Assembly: GCA_016713985.1 (NCBI GenBank) | Contig: JADJOD010000016.1 | Span: forward strand, 98,477 to 162,476 | Direction: 5' to 3' | DNA: 64,000 nucleotides | Origin: Lewinellaceae bacterium | GTDB lineage: Bacteria; Bacteroidota; Bacteroidia; Chitinophagales; Saprospiraceae | Shown: positions 32,686 to 42,753 of the stretch, in pieces | Layout: every line of letters starts with the position of its first letter | How positions within the stretch are numbered: the stretch's first letter is position 1 | Notes under the pieces: generated by a model | What the model saw: the letters and a program-made list of their open reading frames with translations, nothing else | The model's database searches: none | Told to the model about the DNA's origin: nothing | Program-made: the position numbers and the translations under genes

Positions 32686-35481
32686 TTACCGGCTGATAAC
32701 CAGTTTTACAGGTGCGTTGACAATGCCCGTCTGATTTTGCCAGTGCAGAAAATAGAGCCCTTGGGGCCAATCAGAAGTTGCGACCTGTACCGGTGAATCT
32801 CCGGCCTGACCCTCCTGCAGGAGTGTTCCGGTCATGTTCCGGATTTGCCAGCGCCCGGTAGCGCCTTCCGGGAAGGATAATTGGATAACGTCGGCGGCGG
32901 GGTTCGGAGCAACCCGTACATTTTGGGTATTAATCTCGTTGTCAACATTTTGTTTGCGTTCAGTAACGCAGCCGGCAGACCAGTCTTTATCGATCCAGAG
33001 TACAGATTCTTCGCGCGGCAGCCACATCGGCGCGCGGCGCACGCTCATGCCGCCGGTTTCGGGGCATTGGGAAGCGATGCGGCGCAAGGTGGCGTGGTCG
33101 TCGCCTGTCAGCGAATCGCCCAGGGCGTGGCGGGTCGCGATCGAAAGCACGTTTTTCAGGTTGCGTTCGTAATCGGTGGCTTCCGGCAGACCCAGGCAAT
33201 ATTCCAGCGCTGCCCTCAAATCGTGTTGCTGACCGGGCAAGGCTTGCTCGCGCATTCTTTCGAGTTCATCGGCAGCCTGGCAGAATTGCGACAGTAACAG
33301 CGCTCGATTTTGGGCCACATTGAGCGTGTTTTTGGCGTTCGCAGCATCCAGTTCACGAATTTTGCCGGACAAAGTACCAAACCGGGCCGCAGCATCGCCG
33401 ACAGATACGCGGACTGCCGTAGTTGGGGCATAAGCCCGGTCGTACAACGATTCGGCGTAAGCGAATTGCCAGGCAGAAGTATTGGCCTGCGCGCTCGTTT
33501 TCATGAATTTTTCGATACGTGGGTCGTTTGACACGGATTCCGGATAACGAATCGCCTGATACAGGAGCATCCGTTGCGCATCCCAACCGGCCGTACCGCC
33601 CGGCAATAGTTGTTCCGGATTTACGAGTGGCAACTCGGCAATGCCGCAGTTGCTGTTAGAACCGTTGGCCGGCAAAAACCAGCTTGTCGGAAGAACCGTC
33701 GGCGGCAGGTCGTTGGAAATAAGCGGACTGGGGTCGAAAAAGAAGTTGAAGAGTGGTAATCCGCCTTCATACTCGGCCCCCCGGGTAGCATAGGCGCCGG
33801 TCCAGACATTTTCAAAACGATCCTGGTGCGGCATGGCGGTATTCACCGCACAGAATAAACCATATGCGGCATTGCCGATATTATTCTTCTTCAGAAATGT
33901 GTTGGAAAGTGTGCCGAAGCAGTTAATGCCGATGTGCGTGTTGGAAGTTGTATTCTCGCACACAAACGTTTGGTAGAAATTGTTGCTGAGGTCGATGCCC
34001 GCCCGCAGAAACGATTTGTTGCCCGCCAATACGGATGTAACGGAATTCCCGTTGATCGTATGCCCCGATCCGAGCAGGTCGTTTGCAATGATTCCGGTCG
34101 ATTTGACGGTATTTACATCCAGCGTAGGGATGGCATTGGGCGTCCAGGAAAGCTGATTATCATTGAGAATCATGTAATTATTGCCTTTCCCGGAGACGTG
34201 TATCCCGTTTATCCTTCGATAAGTTACATCGACATTGATGAGGTTGTTTTCGATGGATACCCCATCGGTAGCATCGAACTGGCCGACCACATCAATCAGA
34301 ATAATGGGAGACTTCTGGTGCCCGGAAAATATTTCGATCTCATTGTCTTTGATCGTGGTGCTGAAAACTGCCGAACCGCTGGGCGGCCTGTCGACCTGAA
34401 TAGCCGAGACTGTTTTTGAACCGTTCATCGTGAAATGGTTGCCCGTAATGCTTATGGGCGACGATAGCACACTGCTGTTGACACAACTGATCCCGAATTT
34501 GTCGGGATTGCTGAACGACGCGCCGCTAACCGACAAACCCCTGGTTTCATTGGATATGATGGCTGTATTTTTGGCGCTAAAAAAAGTGCAACCCGTGGAG
34601 CCAAGGCTGCCACCTACACTCAGCGTGCTTCGATAGGAGTAAATGTCTATGCCTTCGTATATCGAGGTGGTCCAAGGGTCAATCTGGTTGTTGTTGAACT
34701 CGAAATTGGCTAACATGACGGTTGAGACGTATACCGACATACCGTGGCGATGCTCGCGGATGCGGTTTTTGGCCGTGACGCCGGAAACCAGGTCCACGAC
34801 CGATTGGGTAATTCCAATTCCCCGCAGCGGGTAGATGCTGGTGTATGTTTTACCGCTGGGTGGCGGCAACAGCGGGTTGATGGAGGCTTCGATCGTGTTG
34901 TTGGAAAATTCGGTAAACCGAAAAGGCGTCGCTGCCGACCCCATTCCGTAAATGCCGATTCCGATGACGTTGTCTGTAAAGAAAGAATTTTTTATTCCCG
35001 AGCCGGTTGTGTTCGCAGCGCTAAGGAATATAAGCCCTTGCCAGGCGTCATCGACGTTAACCCCGTCAAATTGTACAATTGCGCCGGTTTTTACCGTGAT
35101 GCCTCTCCACATCTGGGTGCAGCCGTGAAAACGGGTATAGTTCGTAGCGGTTACAATAGTTCCGGCTCCGACAATATCGATGCTCGAATTGGGGCTCATG
35201 ACGAATTCCAGGTTGTCCAGGTTGGTTGATTGGTTGATGGTCAGTTTGCCTGTAACGGAAATGCTCGACCCCGGGGGCCATGCACCTCCTCCGGGGAAAA
35301 TATCATCAATCTCCTGATTGGTAACGGAATAATCGAAAGGAGGCGTGCAAGAATCCTGGGCCGATAATTCCTGAGGCACAGAGAATAAAAGTATCGCCAT
35401 CACGATCAGGATTGCTTTTGAAAAGTAAAGCGAATATGCAGGGTCAGGGACGGCGGCTGCGTTTTGAATTTTATGTTTCAT
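32686..35481 (-). CDS. Large T9SS-secreted protein with parallel beta-helix
   Basis: A protein of 931 residues from ATG 35481. The signal peptide contains AILIVMAILLFSV and ends near SAQDSC. Residues about 60-600 consist of short strands and turns (GAIVQFDGVNVDDAWQGLIF, IENNLINVDVTYRRINGIHV, ISNETRGLSVSGASFSNPD) characteristic of right-handed beta-helix proteins. A helical segment (about 640-800) follows. The last about 80 residues are a type A T9SS sorting domain: VRVAPNPAADVIQLSFPEG, GRWQIRNMTGTLLQEG, DWPQGLYFLHW, VKLVISR. It would be exported through the T9SS and anchored at the surface. Binding partner unknown. Confidence 0.88.
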   Translation of the reverse strand: MKHKIQNAAAVPDPAYSLYFSKAILIVMAILLFSVPQELSAQDSCTPPFDYSVTNQEIDDIFPGGGAWPPGSSISVTGKLTINQSTNLDNLEFVMSPNSSIDIVGAGTIVTATNYTRFHGCTQMWRGITVKTGAIVQFDGVNVDDAWQGLIFLSAANTTGSGIKNSFFTDNVIGIGIYGMGSAATPFRFTEFSNNTIEASINPLLPPPSGKTYTSIYPLRGIGITQSVVDLVSGVTAKNRIREHRHGMSVYVSTVMLANFEFNNNQIDPWTTSIYEGIDIYSYRSTLSVGGSLGSTGCTFFSAKNTAIISNETRGLSVSGASFSNPDKFGISCVNSSVLSSPISITGNHFTMNGSKTVSAIQVDRPPSGSAVFSTTIKDNEIEIFSGHQKSPIILIDVVGQFDATDGVSIENNLINVDVTYRRINGIHVSGKGNNYMILNDNQLSWTPNAIPTLDVNTVKSTGIIANDLLGSGHTINGNSVTSVLAGNKSFLRAGIDLSNNFYQTFVCENTTSNTHIGINCFGTLSNTFLKKNNIGNAAYGLFCAVNTAMPHQDRFENVWTGAYATRGAEYEGGLPLFNFFFDPSPLISNDLPPTVLPTSWFLPANGSNSNCGIAELPLVNPEQLLPGGTAGWDAQRMLLYQAIRYPESVSNDPRIEKFMKTSAQANTSAWQFAYAESLYDRAYAPTTAVRVSVGDAAARFGTLSGKIRELDAANAKNTLNVAQNRALLLSQFCQAADELERMREQALPGQQHDLRAALEYCLGLPEATDYERNLKNVLSIATRHALGDSLTGDDHATLRRIASQCPETGGMSVRRAPMWLPREESVLWIDKDWSAGCVTERKQNVDNEINTQNVRVAPNPAADVIQLSFPEGATGRWQIRNMTGTLLQEGQAGDSPVQVATSDWPQGLYFLHWQNQTGIVNAPVKLVISR

Positions 35482-35705
35482 ATTGATGTAAATGTTTGGA
35501 AGGGAACTGCGCAGTTCCCCGGTTGAACAAAGTGGAGCGATTGCAACCCGCAATGCAAAGGTGCCTGCCGGGGTCTGCGTTTACCACTACGCTTTTTCAC
35601 CATATTCGCGTACCAACCATTTGATTCAAGGTCAATGAATTGCACCGTGAGATTTGCCCTTTGGCAAATTATACAGTGTACAAACCAGTCCGTATGATCC
35701 GCAAA

Positions 35706-35740
35706 AAAGCCCTTGCCGGCATCAGACCGGCAAGGGCTTT
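35706..35740. terminator. Intrinsic terminator of the minus-strand FN3/T9SS gene
   Basis: AAAGCCCTTGCCGG (35706-35719) and CCGGCAAGGGCTTT (35727-35740) form a perfect 14-bp stem. On the minus strand the stem is followed by TTTTTT. The rest of the gap 35482-35705 is the leader of the upstream beta-helix gene and shows nothing else. Confidence 0.85.
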
Positions 35741-35766
35741 GTGAATCAGGAATAATCCCGGATGTT

Positions 35767-36888
35767 TTACTGCTTGATGACCGTGGCCGTCTGCCGGGCG
35801 TCGTTTGTTTGGACGGATAGCAGGTACATGCCTGCTGGCAGGTCTTCCAGGTAGAAAGATGTTGTATGTGTGCCGGCCTGAACGGGCTCGGCCGTATCCA
35901 GAACCTTGACAACGTGCCCAGTGAGGTCTGTCAGTACCATCCTGACCGGGCTTTCCGATGGCAGGGTGAATTCGGCCTGGAATACACCGGAATTCGGATT
36001 AGGAGTGGCGGACATGGCAAGCGAATTGGCTGGCGAACTTGTGATGGCAATATTCCGTTTGGGGTTGCTGCCACCGCCACCACCGCCACAGCAATTGCCG
36101 CCGCTGCAACCGACCAGTCCGCTGCACTGTTTCTCCGAAACGTTATCCTGATAATAACTGACGTATAGAGTGGTCTTGTTGCTAAAAGAGGTGTATTCCG
36201 GATTATCCAGCGTAATCAGTTTGGTCTGGTCCGGAAGAATGTACTCTACATGGTCTGTCTGAAAACCGCTGCCCTCCGGATAACGCGTTACATTTTGCAT
36301 GAAAGTCTCCTTGACCCTGGGCCAATAGTTACAATCGGCCCAAACGGACAGTTCGACGATGCTGTTGCCGTATTCTACAGTGAATTTGTATGCTTCCGTG
36401 GTTGGGTTTTGATTGTTTGCGGGGGTGATGTTGATCGGAGTGACATGGCCTGAATTTCTGTTGATGCCCTGGCCGGAGGGACAAGCCTGAACCAGGTCGT
36501 CGGTGATGATAAAATTTGTTCGGCCAATGACGTATATGGGTAAACCGTAAGGGCCGCCCGCGCAGGAAGACGCCCTGACTTCGATGGAAAATTCGTTGCC
36601 CGCCGGAAGGTTGGAAAGGGTCATGGCCGTCGCATTGGTGTACTGGTCGGGCAAACTGGTCTGCGTCGTGATGTTAAACGTAGAAACCTTGTATTCTACA
36701 ATCAATTGCCCCGGTATGGGCTGCCAGGCCACTGATATGCTGGAGGTAGTTGTGTTGGTGATCATCAGCCACTCCGGTGGCGGGAGCGGACAACTGAGTG
36801 CTCCGTCGTCAACAGTGGAACGAGCTTCCTGCGCAAGGCATAATGAAAAGAGAATCAGGATGATTGATCGTAAAAAGATGCGTTTCAT
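35767..36888 (-). CDS. T9SS-secreted protein with fibronectin type III domain
   Basis: A protein of 373 residues. Signal peptide MKRIFLRSIILILFSLCLA. Residues about 35-120 are an FN3 domain (PPPEWLMITNTTTSSISVAW, LIVEYKVSTFNITTQ, NLPAGNEFSIEVRASSCAGG). The middle is a beta-rich domain, and a cysteine/glycine linker follows (CSGLVGCSGGNCCGGGGGGS). The last about 85 residues are a type A T9SS sorting domain (SATPNPNSGVFQAEFTLPS, VRMVLTDLTGHVVKVLD, DLPAGMYLLSVQTND). It is transcribed toward the beta-helix cargo gene on the same strand, with its own terminator. Confidence 0.87.
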   Translation of the reverse strand: MKRIFLRSIILILFSLCLAQEARSTVDDGALSCPLPPPEWLMITNTTTSSISVAWQPIPGQLIVEYKVSTFNITTQTSLPDQYTNATAMTLSNLPAGNEFSIEVRASSCAGGPYGLPIYVIGRTNFIITDDLVQACPSGQGINRNSGHVTPINITPANNQNPTTEAYKFTVEYGNSIVELSVWADCNYWPRVKETFMQNVTRYPEGSGFQTDHVEYILPDQTKLITLDNPEYTSFSNKTTLYVSYYQDNVSEKQCSGLVGCSGGNCCGGGGGGSNPKRNIAITSSPANSLAMSATPNPNSGVFQAEFTLPSESPVRMVLTDLTGHVVKVLDTAEPVQAGTHTTSFYLEDLPAGMYLLSVQTNDARQTATVIKQ

Positions 36889-37041
36889 ATCAATATTTTC
36901 AACAGGTTAAAAAAAACGAAACAGGCATTTTCGGAAGGCAACTGCAAGATTGCAGCGTTTATAGCAGTAATTTTACTACGGTTTTTGCCGAAATTCCCAC
37001 ACATCACGTAATCTTGATGGACGATTTGATCTGTTCCACCT

Positions 37042-38487
37042 ATGTTTCATAAAAAATTACTGGAGGTTCTGTGCCGTTTATCGCCGCTGGAGCACAAGCG
37101 GCTGCGCCTGTATTTGGAGTCAGCTTATTTTAATCACGAGCGCAGGCCGGGCGATATCGTGCGTTTATACGATTATATCATGACGTATGACGCCAGCGAT
37201 ACCCACCCGAAACTGGCAAAAGAAGCGGTCTTTTCTAAGTTTTTTCCTGAAAAACCTTTTTATGAAAAAGAAAAAGGGCCGCTCGACACCTTGTCGTCCG
37301 ACCTGTTCGGGCTGGTCAAGCGATATCTGGCACAAAGAGACTGGGAACGGGCGGATGCCGAGCAAAAAGAACTATTCTCCCTGCTCCGGTTTTACCGCGA
37401 ACACGGGTTGGAAGACCGCTTTTGGCATACGGAAGCCATGCTGCGAAAGACCCAAACCCGTAAAACGGTGAGGGATGCGGAGTTCTACTTTACACAATTT
37501 ACACTGGAAGCGGATGTAGCCCACTTTTACAGCCTTTTTAACACGTTTGAAGACGATGCAAACCTGAAAAATGCCCACCATAACCTTGACCTGTATTTCG
37601 GCATTGTCAAAATGGAATACCTGTGCGCATTGCAGTACCAGCAAAACCTGTCGCATTTCCCATTTGATCCCGACCCGCAATTGATACAGGCGATCTGGCG
37701 GCTACCCGAGCGAGTACCTGCGGGCGACGGCATTATGATCAAGACTTATCAGGTTATTTTCGGCTTGCTCCAAAAGCCGGATGACGACCCTGCTTTTCTC
37801 GAATTGGAAGCCCTTCTGACACAATTTGAGGACAAATTTCCGACCGACAAATACCGTGATTTGCAGGCTTTTTACCGCTTTTTTTGGGCGCGCCGGTACT
37901 ATAAATCGGGCGATGAATACGCCCGCCAGAAAATGTTCGAAGTTTATAAGACCCACTATGAAAAGGGGTATTTTTATATCGAAGACAAAATAACGGTCAT
38001 GGCGCTGCGTGTGTTAATTACGTTTGCGCTCAAATTGGGGCAGTTCGACTGGGCGAAAAAAGTACTGGAAGCACATCCTCCGGAACGCATTTGTGTGACC
38101 CGATACCCGGCGGAAGCGTATAACCTGAATTGGGGAGAGTATTATTTTTACAAAAAAGAGTACAAAGAGGCTCAAGACAGCATTGCCTATAAACCGTTTG
38201 AAAACCCGCAACTCAGCATTATTGCCGATGTGCTCCTGATAAAAATATATTTTGAAACGGACGACGGACTGCTTGACTACCGGGTGAAAGCACTGGATCA
38301 AAAAGTCCGGCGCACAAAAATGGCTCCCATTGTCAAGCAACGATATTACAACTTTCTGAAGAAGATCGACAAGATTATTAAATACGGCCCGATAAAAAGT
38401 GCGCCCAAACGCCTGAAACTCATCGACGAAATCAAATCCATTCCGGAAATCATCGAACGGGAGTGGTTGCTGGAAAAACTGAAATGA
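37042..38487 (+). CDS. Conserved helical-repeat protein of unknown function
   Basis: A protein of 481 residues without signal peptide. It is rich in Tyr, Phe and Leu, with long amphipathic helices in TPR-like pairs (LSPLEHKRLRLYLESAYFNH, YFTQFTLEADVAHFYSLFNT, EYARQKMFEVYKTHYEKGYF, AKKVLEAHPPERI). It begins LLEVLCRLSPLEHKRLRLYL, a start I recall as common in a protein family found mostly in Saprospiria. No catalytic motif. The 153-base gap before it is divergent from the FN3/T9SS gene and holds no clear -7 element. Confidence 0.65.
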   Translation: MFHKKLLEVLCRLSPLEHKRLRLYLESAYFNHERRPGDIVRLYDYIMTYDASDTHPKLAKEAVFSKFFPEKPFYEKEKGPLDTLSSDLFGLVKRYLAQRDWERADAEQKELFSLLRFYREHGLEDRFWHTEAMLRKTQTRKTVRDAEFYFTQFTLEADVAHFYSLFNTFEDDANLKNAHHNLDLYFGIVKMEYLCALQYQQNLSHFPFDPDPQLIQAIWRLPERVPAGDGIMIKTYQVIFGLLQKPDDDPAFLELEALLTQFEDKFPTDKYRDLQAFYRFFWARRYYKSGDEYARQKMFEVYKTHYEKGYFYIEDKITVMALRVLITFALKLGQFDWAKKVLEAHPPERICVTRYPAEAYNLNWGEYYFYKKEYKEAQDSIAYKPFENPQLSIIADVLLIKIYFETDDGLLDYRVKALDQKVRRTKMAPIVKQRYYNFLKKIDKIIKYGPIKSAPKRLKLIDEIKSIPEIIEREWLLEKLK

Positions 38488-38490
38488 TCA

Positions 38491-39744
38491 TCAGGTCTCC
38501 TGCACCAACTCGTCGTAGTCCAGGTCGCGCAACTTCGGCGCTTTCCACAGGGTGAACAGCACCACCAGAATCGTCATAACGCCACCGAACAAAACCGAGG
38601 GCACCGTACCCATCAGTTTGGCTGCCAGCCCGCTTTCAAAGGCGCCGATCTCGTTAGAAGACGTGATAAAAATGGAATTGACCGACGACACGCGGCCTTT
38701 CATGTGCTCGGGGGTAAGGTGCTGGATCATGGAAGAACGGATATAAACGCTTATTTCGTCGAGCACACCCGCCAGGAAAAGGAAAGCAAACGACAACCAG
38801 AAAAACCTCGACAGGCCAAACCCGATAATACACCCGCCAAACCCCGCCACGGAAGCCAGCATCAGTCGCCCGGCTCCTTTCCCGATCGGGCGGTGTGCAA
38901 TAAAAATACCCATCGCAAACGCCCCCAGCGACATCGCCGCCCGCAAAATACCCAGGCCTTCCGGACCCACTTTCAATATATCTTTGGCAAATACGGGCAA
39001 CAAGGCAACCGCCCCGCCAAACAATACGGCAAACAAATCAAGTGCTATAGCGCTGATAATCAATTGATTGCTGAATACGAACCGCAGCCCTTCCCGGATT
39101 CGCGCCAGCGCCGGCTCCGAATGATCGGCAGGCGGCACGGGGCGCGGTGCGATTTGCATGACAAAGATCAGCGCCAGCAGGCACAAACCCGACATAACGG
39201 CAAATGTGGCGGTCACGCCGGCAAAGCCATACAACAAGCCGCCCAACCCCAAACCCGTGATACTTGCAATCTCCCAGGTACTGCTGTTCCAGGTAATGGC
39301 GTTCGGAAGTGTCTTTTTATCAATCAGTTGTGGAAGAAGTGCAAAATTGGCTGGACTAAAAAACCCCCGCGCGATACCGGTACAAAAAATCACGGAGTAG
39401 ATACCGGCCAGCAGCATCGGTTTGTCTAATTGGTCGCGCCACACAACCAGCGTCAGCAGCGCCAGGGAACAAAACAGCAGCGTGACGATACAGCCGATGA
39501 GTATATTCCTGCGGTTGTATTTATCGGCGATATGCCCGGCCCACAAGCTGATGGTAATGGCCGGAACGGCCTCAGCCAGGCCGCTGAAACCCAGCATCAG
39601 CGGATCACCCGTCAGGTCGTACACAAAATAACCCACCGACACCGACATGATCTGGATAGCCAGCGTGGTCATCATCCGCATGGAAAGAAAAAAGCGGTAA
39701 GCGGGCACACGAAGTGCGACGTAGGCGTCGGGTTTGTTCGTCAT
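38491..39744 (-). CDS. MFS transporter (EntS/DHA3-like exporter)
   Basis: An integral membrane protein of 417 residues with about 12 hydrophobic helices. ATG 39744 (TNKPDAYVALRVPAYRFF) is the best start; ATG 39780 is in the same frame. The DHA-type signature AGHIADKYNRRNIL lies between helices 2 and 3, and FSPANFALLPQLIDKKTLP is typical of the DHA3/MFS_3 exporters. Helix 12 is followed by LWKAPKLRDLDYDEL. The exported compound is not predictable. It is convergent with the previous gene with only three bases between the stops. Confidence 0.9.
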   Translation of the reverse strand: MTNKPDAYVALRVPAYRFFLSMRMMTTLAIQIMSVSVGYFVYDLTGDPLMLGFSGLAEAVPAITISLWAGHIADKYNRRNILIGCIVTLLFCSLALLTLVVWRDQLDKPMLLAGIYSVIFCTGIARGFFSPANFALLPQLIDKKTLPNAITWNSSTWEIASITGLGLGGLLYGFAGVTATFAVMSGLCLLALIFVMQIAPRPVPPADHSEPALARIREGLRFVFSNQLIISAIALDLFAVLFGGAVALLPVFAKDILKVGPEGLGILRAAMSLGAFAMGIFIAHRPIGKGAGRLMLASVAGFGGCIIGFGLSRFFWLSFAFLFLAGVLDEISVYIRSSMIQHLTPEHMKGRVSSVNSIFITSSNEIGAFESGLAAKLMGTVPSVLFGGVMTILVVLFTLWKAPKLRDLDYDELVQET

Positions 39745-39957
39745 GGCGTTATTTTGGCCGTTTTTGGGAAAATACGTCATTGGGTCATGAAGGCCATCGG
39801 GGCTATGGAGATGCAAAAGAACGAAGGCCGGATGAATGACCGTCTTCTATTTTGAAAACTGCTGATTTCAGAACGTTCTTTCCGCAGATTTTTGAACTTT
39901 GCGCCTCCAAACCCGCTCAACTCCCTAAACCCGCTAAACATTCTAAACCTACCCGTT

Positions 39958-40698
39958 ATGAAATTACTGGAAGGCAAAGTAGCCCTGATCACCGGCGGTT
40001 CACGTGGCATCGGCGAAGCCTTAGTGCGCAAATTTGCAGAACACGGCGCCACCGTCGCCTTTACCTATGTGTCCGCTTCCTCCAAAGAGCGATCGGAGCA
40101 GCTGGCCGCCGAACTGGGCGACCGCGCTAAAGCATATCAAAGCGATGCCGGCGATTATCACCAGGCGGAATCGCTTGTAACACAGGTGATTGCTGATTTC
40201 GGAAAATTAGACATCCTGATCAACAACGCCGGCATCACCCGCGATACGCTCATGCTGCGTATGACCGAACAACAGTGGGACGAGGTGATCCAGACCAACC
40301 TGAAATCGGTGTTCAATCTCACCAAACACGCTTTGAAACCAATGATCCGTGCTGGAGGCAGCATCATCAACATGAGTTCCGTGGTGGGGGTGTTCGGCCA
40401 GGCCGGGCAGGCGAATTACGCGGCTTCCAAAGCCGGGATCATCGGGTTTTCCAAATCCATCGCCAAAGAATACGGTTCGAGAGGGATCCGCTGCAACGCT
40501 GTAGCGCCCGGTTTTATCGAAACGGAAATGACCGCAGCGCTCGATGAAAAAACACGCGACGGCTATTTGGCCGCCATTCCCATGAAACGCCTCGGCTCCG
40601 GCGACGACGTGGCCAATACCTGTATTTTCCTGGCATCCGGCATGGGCGCCTACGTGAGCGGGCAGGTGATCTCGGTGTGTGGCGCGTTGAATTGTTAG
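39958..40698 (+). CDS. fabG: 3-oxoacyl-[acyl-carrier-protein] reductase
   Basis: A short-chain dehydrogenase of 246 residues that reduces 3-ketoacyl-ACP with NADPH in fatty-acid elongation. The nucleotide-binding TGGSRGIG, the NNAGITRD motif and the triad Ser141/Tyr154/Lys158 (NMSSVVGVFGQAGQANYAAS) are present; GFIETEMTAAL and the end SGQVISVCGA fit FabG. ATG 39958 is used because the upstream extension is a repetitive AAAC/CCGCT leader. A near-consensus -7 (GAACTTTG) lies at about 39895-39902. Confidence 0.93.
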   Translation: MKLLEGKVALITGGSRGIGEALVRKFAEHGATVAFTYVSASSKERSEQLAAELGDRAKAYQSDAGDYHQAESLVTQVIADFGKLDILINNAGITRDTLMLRMTEQQWDEVIQTNLKSVFNLTKHALKPMIRAGGSIINMSSVVGVFGQAGQANYAASKAGIIGFSKSIAKEYGSRGIRCNAVAPGFIETEMTAALDEKTRDGYLAAIPMKRLGSGDDVANTCIFLASGMGAYVSGQVISVCGALNC

Positions 40699-40725
40699 GA
40701 AGGCTTTTTTCCAAGTAGATTCTTC

Positions 40726-40792
40726 GACAGGATTTACAGGTGTTTTCGTAAAAAACAGGTGCTTTAATCCTGAAAATCTTGTAAATCCTGTC
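40726..40792. repeat. 13-bp perfect palindromic repeat with inner hairpin
   Basis: GACAGGATTTACA (40726-40738) and TGTAAATCCTGTC (40780-40792) are exact reverse complements, with inner pairing TGTTTT/AAAACA. It lies between the convergent fabG and hypothetical genes. It shares the core GGATTTACA with the palindrome at 22292-22354. Confidence 0.65.
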
Positions 40793-40827
40793 AAAATATA
40801 GACTTGTGGCAGGCTCAGGCGACCCGG

Positions 40828-41595
40828 TTAAAACGGCAGCGAAATATCGTCGAAATCATCCCTGGAATCCCAGTCGAAGTCGTCGAACTCGTCCGGAGCG
40901 GGCTCCTGTTCGTCGCCCTGAAGTTCGGCATTGACCTCGGGCCGGTAAAAATAAAGCCAGGCGTTGACGTCTTCATCGTCAGCAAACTGGCGCCAGCGGT
41001 CGCGGTCTTCGTCATAGTCCCATTCGTATTCGGAGGGCTCGTCCCGGCGCAGCCAGTCGTAAAACTCCTCCACCGGCGAAACCCGGGGCGAAATCTGTTG
41101 ATCGCGGTGAAATTCTTCCCAGGTTTCCACGTCGCGTTGCACAATATCTTCGGTTTCCTGGCAATGGCAGCTGCCGTTTTCGCCGAAAGGGCAAATGCCC
41201 TGTTGCCGGTAACAGCAAAAATCAACCTCCGCCCCGAAATCGTGGTGATAACGCACCAGTTCGTGGTACATCCAATCCACCATCAGCGTGTATCGCCGCC
41301 GGGCGCTGAGTTTCGACGGACATTCCCAGGAGATTCTCCAGGCCCTCCAAAGGGTTTCCATAGCCGTCAGTAATTCTGTTACCTGGGTTTTGGTCAGGCG
41401 TTCCACGGGAGGAAATGCATCCGGCGCCAGGCCGAACAGTTCGCACAGGCGTACGTAACGGGTATGAACGCCGTCAATACGTTGTTCCTCTTCTTCTTCC
41501 GAAAAAGGCGATCTGAACGCATAGGAACTGGGTCCCGGCGCGTGGCGCGTGGCGGTCTCCATATCGGCGAGCAACTGAGCGAGATAACGTTTCAT
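40828..41595 (-). CDS. Acidic cysteine-cluster protein, unknown function
   Basis: A protein of 255 residues, soluble, strongly acidic toward the C-terminus (EYEWDYDEDRDRWRQF, DEFDDFDWDSRDDFDD). A central cluster, FCCYRQQGICPFGENGSCHC, holds five cysteines and one histidine and could bind zinc or an Fe-S cluster. The N-terminus has paired helices (VHTRYVRLCELFGLAPDAF, TKTQVTELLTAMETLWRAWR). I do not recognise the family and no neighbour gives a hint. Confidence 0.6.
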   Translation of the reverse strand: MKRYLAQLLADMETATRHAPGPSSYAFRSPFSEEEEEQRIDGVHTRYVRLCELFGLAPDAFPPVERLTKTQVTELLTAMETLWRAWRISWECPSKLSARRRYTLMVDWMYHELVRYHHDFGAEVDFCCYRQQGICPFGENGSCHCQETEDIVQRDVETWEEFHRDQQISPRVSPVEEFYDWLRRDEPSEYEWDYDEDRDRWRQFADDEDVNAWLYFYRPEVNAELQGDEQEPAPDEFDDFDWDSRDDFDDISLPF

Positions 41596-41727
41596 CGGAT
41601 CTGTATTCGACGTTCAAAGTTGTTTCAAAAAGTTGAAAAAACCGCCCCATGGGTACAGTTTTTTTTTAAAAAACAAACCACCGAACCGTTTTATCCGTAA
41701 GATTTGCCAAAAATCTCCCGGCATATT

Positions 41728-42753
41728 ATGAACAAGATACCTGCCTGCTTCCCGATTGTCCTCGGATTACTTTGTTTTGCCTGCGGCTCCGTTCGCCCGA
41801 AAGAACCATTTAACCCCGCCAGGGTGCCTCCCGCTCCCGATTATTCCAGGCTGGAAAACTGGGCGGCGCATCCCGACAAAACGGATCCGGCCGACCAAAC
41901 GCCCTGCCCCGGCATCAAAGACGAACAAACCGGCGCGGCGGTGGATGTATTTTTCCTGCACCCAACGACGTATACGGGCGCTTTGCACCATCAACACGAC
42001 TGGAACGCCGCTGTGGACGATGCGCCGACCAACCAAAAAACCGACGAAGGCACCATCCTTTTTCAGGCGTCTATTTTTAACGGGGCGGGGCGGGTATTTG
42101 CTCCGCGATACCGGCAGGCACACCTCACGGCTTTTTTTTCAAAAGACAAGGTATCGGCAAAAAAAGCCCTCGATCTGGCTTACCAGGACTCGAAGGAAGC
42201 GTTTGAATACTACCTCAAACACTGGAACCAGGGGCGGCCGTTTATCATCGCATCGCACAGCCAGGGCGCCCTTCACGCCATGTATATCCTGCGCGACCTG
42301 GTAGAGGAGACACCACTTCAACAGCAGTTGGTGGCAGCGTACTTAGTCGGCTGGCCGGTAAGTGAAACGTTTTTTAAAACGATAAAACCCTGCCGTTCGG
42401 CAGAAGAAACCGGTTGTTATTGCACCTGGCGCACCTGGGAACGCAAATTCGGCCTGCGCCAGGCATTCGAACGGGAAATCGTCTGCACCAACCCGCTCAA
42501 CTGGACGACCGACGAAGGCCGGTATGCACCCAAAAGTGCCAACCTCGGCGGCGTTATCCGGCCTTTTTGTGCCGTCCGGCCACAAATTGTCGATGCCGAA
42601 GTTTTTCAGGGCATTTTGTTGAGTTCCAGGCCGAAATTCCCCGGCAGTTTCTTTTTTCGCACCAAAAACTACCACGTCGGCGACTTCAATCTGTACTATA
42701 TGAATGTGCGTGAAAATGCACAGTTGCGGGCAAAGGCGTATTTAAAACGGTAG
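41728..42753 (+). CDS. DUF3089 alpha/beta-hydrolase-like lipoprotein
   Basis: A protein of 341 residues. The signal peptide ends LLCFACGSVRP with lipobox CFAC. The DUF3089 pattern follows: AVDVFFLHPTTYTGA, GRVFAPRYRQAHLTAFF, DLAYQDSKEAFEYYL, the nucleophile elbow FIIASHSQGALHAM, VGWPVSETFF, and GCYCTWRTWERKFG. A GxSxG-like elbow (SHSQG) suggests an esterase or lipase-like fold, although substrate and activity of DUF3089 proteins are unknown to me. It is probably anchored in the outer membrane. A terminator follows at 42904-42933. Confidence 0.87.
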   Translation: MNKIPACFPIVLGLLCFACGSVRPKEPFNPARVPPAPDYSRLENWAAHPDKTDPADQTPCPGIKDEQTGAAVDVFFLHPTTYTGALHHQHDWNAAVDDAPTNQKTDEGTILFQASIFNGAGRVFAPRYRQAHLTAFFSKDKVSAKKALDLAYQDSKEAFEYYLKHWNQGRPFIIASHSQGALHAMYILRDLVEETPLQQQLVAAYLVGWPVSETFFKTIKPCRSAEETGCYCTWRTWERKFGLRQAFEREIVCTNPLNWTTDEGRYAPKSANLGGVIRPFCAVRPQIVDAEVFQGILLSSRPKFPGSFFFRTKNYHVGDFNLYYMNVRENAQLRAKAYLKR

